Made by a program: the position numbers and the translations under genes
The notes under the pieces: model-generated
The model's database searches: none
The model's input: only the letters and a program-made list of their open reading frames with translations
Told to the model about the DNA's origin: nothing
Part shown: positions 44,121 through 53,506 of the stretch, piece after piece
Layout of the letters: every line of letters begins with the position of its first letter
How positions within the stretch are numbered: position 1 is the first letter of the stretch
Source of the DNA: Sulfuricurvum sp.
GTDB lineage: Bacteria; Campylobacterota; Campylobacteria; Campylobacterales; Sulfurimonadaceae
NCBI GenBank assembly: GCA_030693335.1
Contig: JAUYAU010000017.1
Coordinates: forward strand, 21,746-85,745
Reading direction: 5' to 3'
DNA: 64,000 nucleotides

Positions 44121-44425
44121 ATCTTCTAATGCTTCAATAAGGGGGGAGACCTTCTTGTTGTTACCTTATGTAACATTCAATGAACCAAGTATGGCTTCAA
44201 GTATAAGAAATCTATATTATAGCAACAGCATATAACAGTTACACTGCAGTCCATTAATGGCAGTGTTTACTAAAGTAACAGCCGTTATGTGTATAGCACA
44301 GAATAGTTGTTTTTTTAACGTAAACTTGGTTATAGTGCAACACTTATTTTTTTAAAAAAGCCGTATCTGAATGATGAGTATAAATCTAGCCTCGGATACG
44401 TCATCAACCATGAAAAGGTAGAAGA
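44121..44425 (+). promoter_or_regulatory. Regulatory region in front of nuoA
   Basis: This 305-bp gap has no plausible gene but much symmetry. Two 17-bp sites, TGTTACCTTATGTAACA at 44159-44175 and TGTTTACTAAAGTAACA at 44264-44280, share the form TGTTAC-N5-GTAACA and are 105 bp apart. Between them is a hairpin with arms ACACTGC and GCAGTGT (44241-44266) that contains CCATTAATGG. TGTG-TATAG-CACA is at 44288-44300, and an A/T palindrome at 44348-44359. TATAAA at 44379-44384 is the likely -10 box for nuo. GAAAAGG and GAAGA precede the nuoA ATG. Confidence 0.55.
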
Positions 44426-44815
44426 ATGGAACACTACAACGTCACAAATCCTTACTTCGGAGTATTTGTACTGTTTGTTATTACGTTTGGAGCATTTTAT
44501 GCGACGACGGTATTGGCACGCTTAGCGAGCCGCGCATTAGCGGCTAAAGATACAGAAAAATTAAAAATGTCACCGTATGAATGCGGCCCGGAAGTTACTC
44601 GGCAACCAAACCGAATTTCGACGCAGTTTTATCTATTTGCACTTTTGTTTTTGTTATTTGATGTGGAGATCGTGTTTATGTTTCCATGGGCAATTGACTT
44701 TAAACTGTTAGGCTGGTTTGGTTTTTTTGAGATGCTGATGTTTATTTTATTATTAGCAATCGGTTTTGTTTACGCATGGAAAAAAGGAGCACTCGAATGG
44801 CACAACATCAAGTAA
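44426..44815 (+). CDS. nuoA: NADH-quinone oxidoreductase-type complex I, subunit NuoA
   Basis: NuoA is a small membrane subunit at the junction of the membrane and peripheral arms. The 129-residue protein has three spans and the conserved MSPYECGPE loop with its Cys, and [14 protein letters not shown]. It opens the nuo operon and overlaps nuoB by 19 bp. Confidence 0.96.
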   Translation: MEHYNVTNPYFGVFVLFVITFGAFYATTVLARLASRALAAKDTEKLKMSPYECGPEVTRQPNRISTQFYLFALLFLLFDVEIVFMFPWAIDFKLLGWFGFFEMLMFILLLAIGFVYAWKKGALEWHNIK

Positions 44816-45306
44816 ATTATTTAAAAGACGGTGGTCTTCCTGTCGCTTTGACGACAATTGACAAAGTTGTAAACTGGGGTCGTTCAAACTCTATTTGGGC
44901 ACTAACCTACGGTTTGGCATGTTGCGGTATTGAAATGATGGCTTCAGGTGCATCCCGTTATGACTTCGACCGTTTCGGTACGATCTTTCGTGCTTCTCCT
45001 CGTCAAGCTGAGCTGATGGTTGTAGCAGGGACACTAACGAAGAAACATGCGGAATTTATCCGTCGTTTGTACGATCAAATGACAGAGCCAAAATGGGTCA
45101 TCTCCATGGGTTCATGTGCTAATACGGGCGGTATGTTTAATACGTATGCAACCGTTCAAGGAGTGGACCGTGTTATCCCGGTAGATTTGTATTTACCTGG
45201 ATGCGCACCTCGTCCGGAAACATTGCAGTACGCTGTTATGATGCTACAGCAAAAAATTCGTAAAGAACCGGCTTCACGTTCACAAAAACCAAAAAGGTTG
45301 ATGTAA
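44797..45306 (+). CDS. nuoB: Complex I subunit NuoB
   Basis: NuoB carries iron-sulfur cluster N2, the last before quinone. The 169-residue protein has the tandem-Cys ligand site [10 protein letters not shown] and the further ligands in [11 protein letters not shown] and LPGCAPRPE. The ATG at 44797, with AAAAGGAG in front, is chosen over one seven codons earlier. It overlaps nuoA, and its stop shares a base with the nuoC start. Confidence 0.96.
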   Translation: MAQHQVNYLKDGGLPVALTTIDKVVNWGRSNSIWALTYGLACCGIEMMASGASRYDFDRFGTIFRASPRQAELMVVAGTLTKKHAEFIRRLYDQMTEPKWVISMGSCANTGGMFNTYATVQGVDRVIPVDLYLPGCAPRPETLQYAVMMLQQKIRKEPASRSQKPKRLM

Positions 45307-46112
45307 TGAGAGCGTATACTCCTAAAGACAACGTTCAAGCAAAATCGTATTATACAGACCGCTTTTGGGTAGCACCGCAAGTAGCTAAATCAGCAGTCAG
45401 TGATGATGAAGTATTTGCAGCAGACTTGGAAGCAATTAAAGCAAAATTTGATGTGCTGGACGCGTATATACAAGTAGAACAAATGATTGTGATCATTAAT
45501 GCAAATGACAATTATGCCGTTCTGGAGTTACTCAAAAATGAGTGTGAATACACACAGCTATCAGAAATGAGCGCTATTGACTGGTTAGATCAAGAAGGAA
45601 AGTTTGAAATTTTCTATCAAATGTTGAGTATGACAAAGCGCAAGCGTGTCCGTATTAAATGCAAAATTGATGAAAAAGAAGCGATTCAAAGCGTGGAAAA
45701 ACTTTTCCGTTGCGCAGACTGGAGCGAGCGTGAAATGTACGATATGTTTGGGGTTGTGGTCAATAATCACCCGTTCATGAAACGTATTTTGATGCCTGAA
45801 GACTGGGAAGGCTTCCCATTACGCAAGACGTATCCGCTTCAAGGTGATGAATTTGCGGCATGGTATGAAGTCGATAAAATCTTTGGAAAAGAAGCCAGAG
45901 AGATTATCGGGCCTGAAAACCGTGATCCAGCGCGCATTGACCGTTACGATACAAAACGTTTCTCCAGATTGGGGCATGAGGTACCGTTTGGTACCGACAT
46001 TAGTCAAGGTGAACCGGATACGCCACTTGTTTACCAAGAGCAAGAAGGTGTGTTCATGATCGATAAATTTGATGCTCAGAAATCCGTTGTGATCTCTGAT
46101 CGTCACCGTTAA
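45306..46112 (+). CDS. nuoC: Complex I subunit NuoC
   Basis: NuoC is a hydrophilic subunit of the quinone-binding connecting module. The 268-residue protein has the family core [40 protein letters not shown] in parts. About 70 extra residues precede the core ([17 protein letters not shown]). It is not fused to NuoD. nuoD starts 10 bp later. Confidence 0.95.
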   Translation: MRAYTPKDNVQAKSYYTDRFWVAPQVAKSAVSDDEVFAADLEAIKAKFDVLDAYIQVEQMIVIINANDNYAVLELLKNECEYTQLSEMSAIDWLDQEGKFEIFYQMLSMTKRKRVRIKCKIDEKEAIQSVEKLFRCADWSEREMYDMFGVVVNNHPFMKRILMPEDWEGFPLRKTYPLQGDEFAAWYEVDKIFGKEAREIIGPENRDPARIDRYDTKRFSRLGHEVPFGTDISQGEPDTPLVYQEQEGVFMIDKFDAQKSVVISDRHR

Positions 46113-46122
46113 GGAGCTGTGA

Positions 46123-47349
46123 ATGCAACAATCCAATCGTCTTAGACCGTTTTTTGAAAACATTACTTTTGATCGAGTCGACAACGAGATGATCCTGAAC
46201 TTCGGTCCACAGCATCCATCGGCACACGGTCAACTGCGTCTTATGCTGCACATGCAGCAAGAGCAGATCACCAAAGCGCATCCTGATATCGGATACCTTC
46301 ACCGTGGTATGGAGAAGATGGCCGAAAACATGATTTACAATGAGTTTATGCCGACAACTGACCGTATGGACTACATTGCTTCAAGCTCAAATAATTACGG
46401 TTTTGCCCTTGCCGTTGAAAAATTGATCGGTCTTGAAGTTCCGCGTCGTGCAAAAGTCATCCGTATGCTTCTTTTGGAAGTAAACCGATTGATGTCTCAT
46501 CTTTTTTGGTTGGCGACAACCGCTTTAGATATCGGTGCTATGACGGTATTCTTATATGCTTTCCGTGAGCGTGAGTATTTGATGGATTTGGTCGAAGATT
46601 ATTGTGGCGCGCGCTTGACGCATGCTGCTATTCGAATCGGGGGAGTCCCATTGGACTTGCCGGATAACTTTATGGCAGATTTACGTAAATTCTTGGACAA
46701 ATTACCAGAAAATATTAAAGACTACGAAGACTTATTGGATAAGAATCGTGTTTGGTTAATGCGTATGGAAAATGTCGGTGTTATTTCTAAAGAAATGGCA
46801 TTAAGTTGGGGTTGTTCAGGAATAATGCTGCGCGCATCGGGTGTTAAATGGGACATTCGTAAAGAAGAGCCATATGAACTCTATGATGAAGTAGAGTTTA
46901 ATGTTCCTGTTTCGGATAAGGGTGACAACTACGCGCGCTATAAATTGTATATGGCAGAGATGCGTGAGTCGGCAAAAATATTGTATCAAGTTGCAGATAT
47001 GTATGAGGGAACATCACCTGAATTGATGGCACATGCACCGCAATATATTTCAGCACCAAAACTCGATATTATGACGCAAAATTATGCATTGATGCAGCAC
47101 TTTGTACTGGTCACACAAGGGATGCGTCCACCGGTGGGTGAAGTCTACATACCGACCGAATCTCCTAAGGGCGAGCTTGGGTATTACATCAATAGCCAGG
47201 GCGGACCGTATCCGTACCGTTTGAAATTACGTGCGCCATCATTCTGGCATACGGGTATTTTGACTGATTTGTTGCCTGGGCATTATATCCCAGACGTAGT
47301 ATCTATCATCGGGACGACCAATATCGTCTTCGGTGAAGTAGACCGTTAG
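46123..47349 (+). CDS. nuoD: Complex I subunit NuoD
   Basis: NuoD (49-kDa homologue) forms the quinone cavity with NuoB. The 408-residue protein has [15 protein letters not shown] with the quinone-contacting His, [32 protein letters not shown] and the C-terminal hydrogenase-like FGEVDR. All core residues expected for quinone reduction appear to be present. Confidence 0.96.
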   Translation: MQQSNRLRPFFENITFDRVDNEMILNFGPQHPSAHGQLRLMLHMQQEQITKAHPDIGYLHRGMEKMAENMIYNEFMPTTDRMDYIASSSNNYGFALAVEKLIGLEVPRRAKVIRMLLLEVNRLMSHLFWLATTALDIGAMTVFLYAFREREYLMDLVEDYCGARLTHAAIRIGGVPLDLPDNFMADLRKFLDKLPENIKDYEDLLDKNRVWLMRMENVGVISKEMALSWGCSGIMLRASGVKWDIRKEEPYELYDEVEFNVPVSDKGDNYARYKLYMAEMRESAKILYQVADMYEGTSPELMAHAPQYISAPKLDIMTQNYALMQHFVLVTQGMRPPVGEVYIPTESPKGELGYYINSQGGPYPYRLKLRAPSFWHTGILTDLLPGHYIPDVVSIIGTTNIVFGEVDR

Positions 47350-47359
47350 AAGGACTTTT

Positions 47360-47590
47360 ATGAAACGTTATGATTTACGTCACCTCAAAGGTACTTTTTA
47401 CGACCGTATGAGTGAGATTATGAAAGAAGAAACATCAACCAAAGAAGTGTTGATTTTCTTATTTGAAATCGGTGATTTTACACCGATTCAAAAAAGTGCC
47501 GACTTGGTAAAAGAACAAGGTTATGAGCTAATGAATTCGTTAAAATTTAACGAAGCTGACTGGACCATAGTAGTCAAAAGTAAGGGTTGA
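47360..47590 (+). CDS. Small protein in the NuoE position
   Basis: A 76-residue protein that replaces NuoE. It has no cysteine, so the [2Fe-2S] cluster N1a of true NuoE cannot form. It begins MKRYDLRHLKGTFYDRMSEI and holds IFLFEIGDFTPIQKSADLVKEQGYELMNSL. C. jejuni Cj1575c and H. pylori HP1265 occupy the same place, as I recall. It probably helps dock the alternative electron donor; the mechanism is unknown. Its stop overlaps the start of the next gene. Confidence 0.82.
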   Translation: MKRYDLRHLKGTFYDRMSEIMKEETSTKEVLIFLFEIGDFTPIQKSADLVKEQGYELMNSLKFNEADWTIVVKSKG

Positions 47591-48480
47591 GTGTGAATCA
47601 AGAGGCGCTGGCTTATCAATCTTTTATAGCTTCATATAGCAGTATGGGCGGTAAAATTGGCTTTAGTGGTTCTTGTGATGCTATTGCACAAAGCGATATG
47701 ATTATTGTTTTGGGCGGAAGAGTAAGTTGTGATAATGAGGCAGTTTACGATACTGTTGTGAGTGCTGCCAATAATGGAGCAAAAGTTATCTATATGCACC
47801 CTCTTGAGGATGTGTTGATGGATGGTATTGTCACGCAGATGGTTAAGTATGAAGCAGGTTCAGAAGAGGGTGTTGTGGCGATGTTGGCTAAAACACTATT
47901 GGATGGGTGTGAGACGAGCGATGCTCTACAACAATTTTTGGACGACTTGGATGAGGGCTATTTGTGTGCTGAGTCCAATGTTGGTGATGAAGAATTTAGA
48001 TTGATTTTAGAGACAGCTGCTGTGAGCCATAAAAAAACATTGGTAGTTGGCTTGGATCTTTTGAATCATAAAAATAGTTCTAATATCGCAAAAATATGCG
48101 GAGTTATTGATAGCGTCACCACTTTTTCGGTGGTTATCGCCTCAAAGTACAATGATGGCAACAGTGTTGAGATGTTGGATGTCAGCCAAAAGGGTGTTCT
48201 TGATCCTGTTTCACCTTTGCCAGAATATAACGGAACTATTATTTATCAATGTTATCCCAATAAACAATCGAATAATAACACGCTTCGCGGTTCAGCGCAA
48301 TTTGCCATTGCAGCACGTTTGAACAGCGGTGACCTTGTGACTATTGATGGGTATGATGGTACTAAAACGTTTTTGGTTGATGAGACACTTAAGGGGACAA
48401 TTGCCCTGAATGTACTTGATGAAAAGTCCAATTGTGGGTATCGCTTTGAAAAAATTAAACTTATGAGGGTGGGTAGTTGA
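47587..48480 (+). CDS. NuoG-like protein in the NuoF position (mini-NuoG)
   Basis: A 297-residue protein that stands where nuoF should be but has no FMN-binding or NADH-binding glycine motif. By eye it aligns with the second half of NuoG: DMIIVLGGRVSCDNEA with DFVVSIGSALKTDNPN, KVIYMHPLED with GLYFHPINDP, and the C-terminal GDLVTIDGYDG...GYRFEKIKL with GDRVRVKTAQG...GYRFATVSI. It lacks the iron-sulfur domains. The C. jejuni homologue by position (Cj1574c) is linked to flavodoxin, as I recall. The start may be TTG at 47587 or GTG at 47593. Confidence 0.78.
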   Translation: MSVNQEALAYQSFIASYSSMGGKIGFSGSCDAIAQSDMIIVLGGRVSCDNEAVYDTVVSAANNGAKVIYMHPLEDVLMDGIVTQMVKYEAGSEEGVVAMLAKTLLDGCETSDALQQFLDDLDEGYLCAESNVGDEEFRLILETAAVSHKKTLVVGLDLLNHKNSSNIAKICGVIDSVTTFSVVIASKYNDGNSVEMLDVSQKGVLDPVSPLPEYNGTIIYQCYPNKQSNNNTLRGSAQFAIAARLNSGDLVTIDGYDGTKTFLVDETLKGTIALNVLDEKSNCGYRFEKIKLMRVGS

Positions 48481-48483
48481 ATT

Positions 48484-50970
48484 ATGAATGAAATAACAAT
48501 AACGATAGACGGAAAAGCGGTTCAAACGCAAGAGGGTGAATTTATCCTAAATGCAGCGCGTGCTAATGGAGTTTTTATTCCTGCTATTTGTTACCTGTCA
48601 CGCTGTTCGCCAACATTGGCATGTCGCATATGTTTAGTAGAAGCGGATGGAAAACAAGTTTATGCGTGTAATGCGAAAGCAAAAGACGGGATGAATATTG
48701 TTACCAGTACATCCACCATCGAAGATGAAAAACGTGCGATTATGGAAGTCTATGATGTCAATCATCCCTTAGAGTGCGGTGTGTGCGATCAATCGGGTGA
48801 ATGTGAACTTCAAAACTATACTTTGGAATTGGCCGTTGATTCACAATCGTATTCCATACCTGATACGTTCAAGCCAGTACAGGATTGGGGTCTGATTAAA
48901 TATGATCCTGCTTTATGTATTATGTGTGAGCGCTGTATTACCGTATGTAAAGACATGATTGGTGATGGTGCACTCTCAACGGTTGCACGTGGCGGTGATG
49001 CTATCGATGCCGCCTTCAAAGAGTCAATGCCAAAAGATGCTTACGCAATGTGGAATAAACTCAATAAATCTTTGATTGCTCCAAATGCAGGGACTACCCT
49101 TGATTGTACAAATTGTGGTGAATGTACATCCGTGTGTCCGGTAGGCGCTTTGGTCAGTACCGATTTCCAATACACTGCAAATGCTTGGGAACTTGAACAA
49201 ATTCCTGCAACGTGTACACACTGTAGCGCTGGATGTCAAATAACATATGATGTAAAGCATACCAGTATTGCAGATCCTGAAAATAAAATCTATCGCGTCA
49301 AAAATGAGTGGAACTATGTATCCTTGTGTGGTTCAGGACGTTACGGGTACGATTTCCAAAACAGCAATGTAACAAAAGATGCAGGAGCGTTTGAAGCAGC
49401 AATCGCAGCGTTTAAAAAAGCAGACACCATCAGCTTTACATCAACGATCACCAATGAAGAGGCAATGATTTTGCAACGCCTAAAAGACAAATTCGGTTAC
49501 CGTTTGATCAATGAAGAAGCAAGAGTCTTTAAATCATTTTTGAATGCATACAGCACAATAAGCGGGCAATCCCTATACAGCGGAAATTTAAAAGAAGTAC
49601 ATGAGAGTGATTTTGTAGTCTCTATCGGAAGCGCACTCAAAACGGATAATCCAAATGCCCGTTTTGCCATGAATAATGCTATTTCGATGAACAAAGGGGC
49701 AGGTCTGTATTTTCACCCGATCAACGATCCTGTTATCAATGATATGTCCAAAAATGTGACGCAGTTTAATCATGCAGCGATGATGGAAGAAGCGGCATTG
49801 TATTTGATGCTTGACTTGTTCGGAGACAAAGCCACTATGCCATCGGACATCGTAAACTATTTGGCAGCCTTCCATTCTACGAAAACAGTAACCGTAGAAG
49901 AAACAGTGGATGAAAAAGTCACTGAAACCGTTGTCAAAAAAGTAGTGAACGAAGAAACGGGTGTTGAAGAAGAAGTAAGCGAAGAAGTTACAAAAACCGT
50001 TAAGAAAAAAGTTTCCAAAGAAGTAGAAGTAGATGATAACCGTCTTTACGATCTTTTAAATGCACCAGCTGGTTTTGCAGATACGTTAACGAAGTATTTG
50101 GCTAAAAAAGAGAAATTTGCATTGATGGTCGGTCCTGATTTATACACCCATCCAAATGCGACTAACTGTGCCCGCTTGGTCGCGTTAATTGAAAAATATA
50201 CAGCGTTCAATGTAACCATGATTCCAAATTTGGCCAATACGTTAGGAGCAGCATTGATCTGTGATCTGGATACTGTTAGCGGAAGCTATACAATTGGATA
50301 TAATACAGCAGGAAATTTCACATTGAGTGCCCTTGGTAATGGTGATTTGGATATGCCGGCGCTTAACCAGCAGGAAGGGACACTTACCAGTATTGACAAG
50401 CGGGTGAATCCAACGAATGTTGCAGTAGGATTTGGCGGTTATACGCTTAATGATATCGCAAATGCACTTGGCTTTAATGAGTCATTGACGGTAAATTATA
50501 CAAAACAACTTCCAGTCAATGCCGGATTTGAAGCCGTAGAGTTTGATACCTTGCCAAACTACTATACAAATGCAGGTGAAGAGGTACGTGGATACGTTAT
50601 TAAAACTCAATTTGTTGCAGTTAATGGAGATGAAAGTGTTACAGGATTCAATGAATCTGCTGCAATGGGCAATGGGCTTGTATATTTGGCAAATCCTGTC
50701 TTGCAATTTACTCCGTTTACGGCAAAAGCACATCAGCTTAAAGAATCAGGCGGATTGTATGCATCCGCTTCCTTCATGAGTGCAAATGGGATGAATGAAG
50801 GAGATCGTGTACGTGTCAAAACGGCACAAGGCGAAATCGTGGTCAACGTGATCACTGATGGAAAAATAGAGGGTGAGATTCCTTACCTTCCTACATTTGA
50901 TACAGAAATTAATTCTGGTGCATTGTTTGACGGTTACCGTTTTGCAACTGTATCAATTCAAAAGGTGTAA
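48484..50970 (+). CDS. nuoG: Complex I iron-sulfur subunit NuoG
   Basis: NuoG carries several iron-sulfur clusters in the peripheral arm. The 828-residue protein has a [2Fe-2S] site (CYLSRCSPTLACRIC...C), the HPLECGVCDQSGECELQ site, two [4Fe-4S] sets (CIMCERCITVC and CTNCGECTSVC) and an N7-type site (CTHCSAGC with CGSGRYGY). The C-terminal half is a non-catalytic molybdopterin-oxidoreductase fold. A 50-residue Glu/Lys/Val/Thr-rich insert at about 468-518 (VEETVDEKVTETVVKKVV and similar) interrupts that fold. nuoH follows after 2 bp. Confidence 0.94.
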   Translation: MNEITITIDGKAVQTQEGEFILNAARANGVFIPAICYLSRCSPTLACRICLVEADGKQVYACNAKAKDGMNIVTSTSTIEDEKRAIMEVYDVNHPLECGVCDQSGECELQNYTLELAVDSQSYSIPDTFKPVQDWGLIKYDPALCIMCERCITVCKDMIGDGALSTVARGGDAIDAAFKESMPKDAYAMWNKLNKSLIAPNAGTTLDCTNCGECTSVCPVGALVSTDFQYTANAWELEQIPATCTHCSAGCQITYDVKHTSIADPENKIYRVKNEWNYVSLCGSGRYGYDFQNSNVTKDAGAFEAAIAAFKKADTISFTSTITNEEAMILQRLKDKFGYRLINEEARVFKSFLNAYSTISGQSLYSGNLKEVHESDFVVSIGSALKTDNPNARFAMNNAISMNKGAGLYFHPINDPVINDMSKNVTQFNHAAMMEEAALYLMLDLFGDKATMPSDIVNYLAAFHSTKTVTVEETVDEKVTETVVKKVVNEETGVEEEVSEEVTKTVKKKVSKEVEVDDNRLYDLLNAPAGFADTLTKYLAKKEKFALMVGPDLYTHPNATNCARLVALIEKYTAFNVTMIPNLANTLGAALICDLDTVSGSYTIGYNTAGNFTLSALGNGDLDMPALNQQEGTLTSIDKRVNPTNVAVGFGGYTLNDIANALGFNESLTVNYTKQLPVNAGFEAVEFDTLPNYYTNAGEEVRGYVIKTQFVAVNGDESVTGFNESAAMGNGLVYLANPVLQFTPFTAKAHQLKESGGLYASASFMSANGMNEGDRVRVKTAQGEIVVNVITDGKIEGEIPYLPTFDTEINSGALFDGYRFATVSIQKV

Positions 50971-50972
50971 GC

Positions 50973-51980
50973 ATGGATGTAGCATTTATTGTCGAAACAG
51001 TTGTTAAAATTGTTGTGATTTTATTGGTTTTCTCAGCTCTTGCAGGTTTTGGAACCTACTTTGAGCGTAAGGTTCTTGCGTTTATGCAGCGACGTTTAGG
51101 ACCAATGCATGTTGGTCCGTATGGATTGCTTCAAGTAGCTGCAGATGGGATCAAACTCTTTACAAAAGAGGATATTATTCCGCAAAATGTTGTTAAACCA
51201 ATATTTAAACTTGCACCGGTAATAACAGCGGCTACAGCATTTATGGCAGCAGCTGCGATCCCATTTTGGCCAGAATTTACCGTTTTTGGATACACGGTTC
51301 ACCCTATTGTATCGGATATTAATATTGGTATTTTATACGTAATGGCAGTAATGGCAATCGGTCTTTATGGGCCGCTTCTTGGTGGTATGGCATCAGCGAA
51401 TAAATTTTCATTAATCTCTGCGGCACGAAGTGCGGCAGTATTTATATCGTATGAAGTGATCACGGGATTGGCATTATTGGCGCCGTTGATGATGGTAGGC
51501 TCATTGTCTTTGATTGATATCAATAATTATCAAGTAGGCGGGATTAGCAATTGGATTGCTTTCTCTCAACCAGTAGCCTTCATTTTGTTTTGGATAGCAG
51601 CATTTGCAGAAACAGGGCGTACACCGTTTCACCTTGTAGCCAATGATCATGAAATTATTGATGGTTTTGGTACAGAGTATTCGGGGATGAGATGGGGTCT
51701 TTTCTTCATCGGTGAATATGCGAATATGTTCTTTATTTCGTTTGTAATGGCAATCATCTTTTTGGGTGGATACGGTGATGGTTCGATTGCGGGAGCCTTT
51801 GGATTATTGATGAAAGTAGCGTTCTTCTTCTTTTTCTTCTTATGGACAAGAGCGGCATGGCCGGATATTCGACCTGACCAATTGATGTGGTTGTGTTGGA
51901 AAGTTTTGATGCCGATTGCCGTATTGAATGTTGTCATAACAGGTATTGTTATTTTGATTAAAACTCAAGGGGGCATGTAA
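50973..51980 (+). CDS. nuoH: Complex I subunit NuoH
   Basis: NuoH is the membrane subunit that links the quinone site to the proton channels. The 335-residue protein has eight or so spans, [21 protein letters not shown] near the N-terminus, [14 protein letters not shown], and [27 protein letters not shown] in parts with the conserved acidic residues. Its stop overlaps the nuoI start by 1 bp. Confidence 0.96.
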   Translation: MDVAFIVETVVKIVVILLVFSALAGFGTYFERKVLAFMQRRLGPMHVGPYGLLQVAADGIKLFTKEDIIPQNVVKPIFKLAPVITAATAFMAAAAIPFWPEFTVFGYTVHPIVSDINIGILYVMAVMAIGLYGPLLGGMASANKFSLISAARSAAVFISYEVITGLALLAPLMMVGSLSLIDINNYQVGGISNWIAFSQPVAFILFWIAAFAETGRTPFHLVANDHEIIDGFGTEYSGMRWGLFFIGEYANMFFISFVMAIIFLGGYGDGSIAGAFGLLMKVAFFFFFFLWTRAAWPDIRPDQLMWLCWKVLMPIAVLNVVITGIVILIKTQGGM

Positions 51981-52600
51981 TGCACGTAGAGCCGTTTACA
52001 GATCGTAACGTCAGTGAGCACAGCGCTTATTATTATGTCGACATAGAAGACTATCCGGTAACCGGATGGGACAAATTTAAACAAGTCGTGAAGCGTTCAC
52101 TTAAAGGTGAGCTTTTTGTAGGTTTATGGGTAGTTATGCGTGAAATGATCAAGTTTGACATTCATACGGTGAAATACCCTCTTGAAAAACTTCCAATCGG
52201 TCCCCGTTATCGTGCAGTACATAAATTATTACGTTTATGGGAATCAGGTTTTGAACGTTGTATCGGATGCGGATTGTGTGAAAAAATCTGTATTTCTGAT
52301 TGTATTCGAATGGATACACGTATTGATGAGAATAGCCGTAAAGAAGTTACAGAGTACAGTATCAATCTTGGGCGTTGTATTTTTTGCGGATATTGTGCAG
52401 AAGTATGTCCGGAACTTGCAATTGTGCATGGGGAACGTTATGAAAATGCATCTGAACAAAGAGCCCATTTTGTTATCAAAGATGATATGCTTACCCCTAT
52501 AGATTTGTTGACATCGGGCCAGCAAAAAGAGTATCCAGGTTTTGGTGCAATTACCCCACATGAGGACGAGCGTGTTACTAAAACTCCGCTTGCCTATTAA
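51980..52600 (+). CDS. nuoI: Complex I ferredoxin-like subunit NuoI
   Basis: NuoI holds clusters N6a and N6b on the way to N2. The 206-residue protein has two [4Fe-4S] motifs, [11 protein letters not shown] and [11 protein letters not shown], each with a fourth Cys nearby. The N-terminus (about 80 residues) lies along the membrane, with [11 protein letters not shown]. The C-terminal tail is longer than in E. coli. Confidence 0.96.
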   Translation: MHVEPFTDRNVSEHSAYYYVDIEDYPVTGWDKFKQVVKRSLKGELFVGLWVVMREMIKFDIHTVKYPLEKLPIGPRYRAVHKLLRLWESGFERCIGCGLCEKICISDCIRMDTRIDENSRKEVTEYSINLGRCIFCGYCAEVCPELAIVHGERYENASEQRAHFVIKDDMLTPIDLLTSGQQKEYPGFGAITPHEDERVTKTPLAY

Positions 52601-52610
52601 GGAGATATGA

Positions 52611-53198
52611 ATGTTTGAAGCAATTGCTTTTTATTTGTTTGCTGCATTAACGATTGGTATGTTTACCATAACGGTTATGACCTCACAAGCGTTATATGCA
52701 CTTACTGCTATGGCTGCCGGAATGATCTTTATCTCAGCATTTTTCTTTATGCTGGGAGCTGATTTTCTGGGAGTTGTCCAAATTATCGTTTATACGGGTG
52801 CTGTGATGGCACTGTATGCTTTTGGTATGATGTTTTTTGATACAACACGTACTTTGGTTGAAAAGCGTGAAAATCCTAGAATCATATTTTTATTGGGCGT
52901 TATAGCAGCGACTTTGGTAGTATTTATCATGATTTCACCGATTATTTCAAGCAATATCGAAGCACATTATCCAATTGATGCGACTGTAGGAAATTCTCAA
53001 GCCATAGGCTATGTATTGTTTACCAAATATTTGGTGCCGTTTGAAGTTGCTGCGGTCATGCTACTCGTTGCAATGGTTGCGGGTATCGTATTGGCAGGTA
53101 AAAAAATGGACAAGTCGTTAACATTGATGGCTGAAGAGGAGATTGCGCTTATGAGTGCAACACAAACTAAACCTCACGATGAAGAAGGAGCGCACTAA
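52611..53198 (+). CDS. nuoJ: Complex I subunit NuoJ
   Basis: NuoJ is a membrane subunit next to NuoA and NuoK. The 195-residue protein has five spans and the conserved third span with GVVQIIVYTGAVMALYAFG (the pi-bulge helix). A charged tail ends in DEEGAH. It overlaps nuoK by 1 bp. Confidence 0.95.
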   Translation: MFEAIAFYLFAALTIGMFTITVMTSQALYALTAMAAGMIFISAFFFMLGADFLGVVQIIVYTGAVMALYAFGMMFFDTTRTLVEKRENPRIIFLLGVIAATLVVFIMISPIISSNIEAHYPIDATVGNSQAIGYVLFTKYLVPFEVAAVMLLVAMVAGIVLAGKKMDKSLTLMAEEEIALMSATQTKPHDEEGAH

Positions 53199-53503
53199 TG
53201 GAAATAACGTTAGCTCACTATTTAGTCCTTTCCGGAGTACTATTTTCAATTGGTCTCATCGGGGTAATGCGTCGTAAGAATTTGCTTATGCTCTTTTTTG
53301 CAACAGAAATATTGTTAAACTCAGCCAATATTGGTTTTGCTGCAATTTCTCATTTTCACAATGATTTAACGGGGCAGATGTTTGCATTCTTCATTATTGC
53401 AATTGCTGCGTCTGAAGTTGCGGTCGGGCTTGGATTATTGATTGTATGGTACAAGCGTACAGGTAAAATCGACCTAGATATTATGACATCGATGCGAGGG
53501 TAA
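53198..53503 (+). CDS. nuoK: Complex I subunit NuoK
   Basis: NuoK is a three-span subunit with two Glu residues needed for proton transfer. The 101-residue protein shows MLFFATEILLNSANI and IAIAASEVAVGLGLLI, which contain both glutamates. It begins with its ATG overlapping the nuoJ stop. Confidence 0.96.
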   Translation: MEITLAHYLVLSGVLFSIGLIGVMRRKNLLMLFFATEILLNSANIGFAAISHFHNDLTGQMFAFFIIAIAASEVAVGLGLLIVWYKRTGKIDLDIMTSMRG

Positions 53504-53506
53504 GCA

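Noticed and set aside
44159..44175. FNR or Fur box
   Set aside because: TGTTAC-N5-GTAACA does not match TTGAT-N4-ATCAA or the Fur consensus as I know them.
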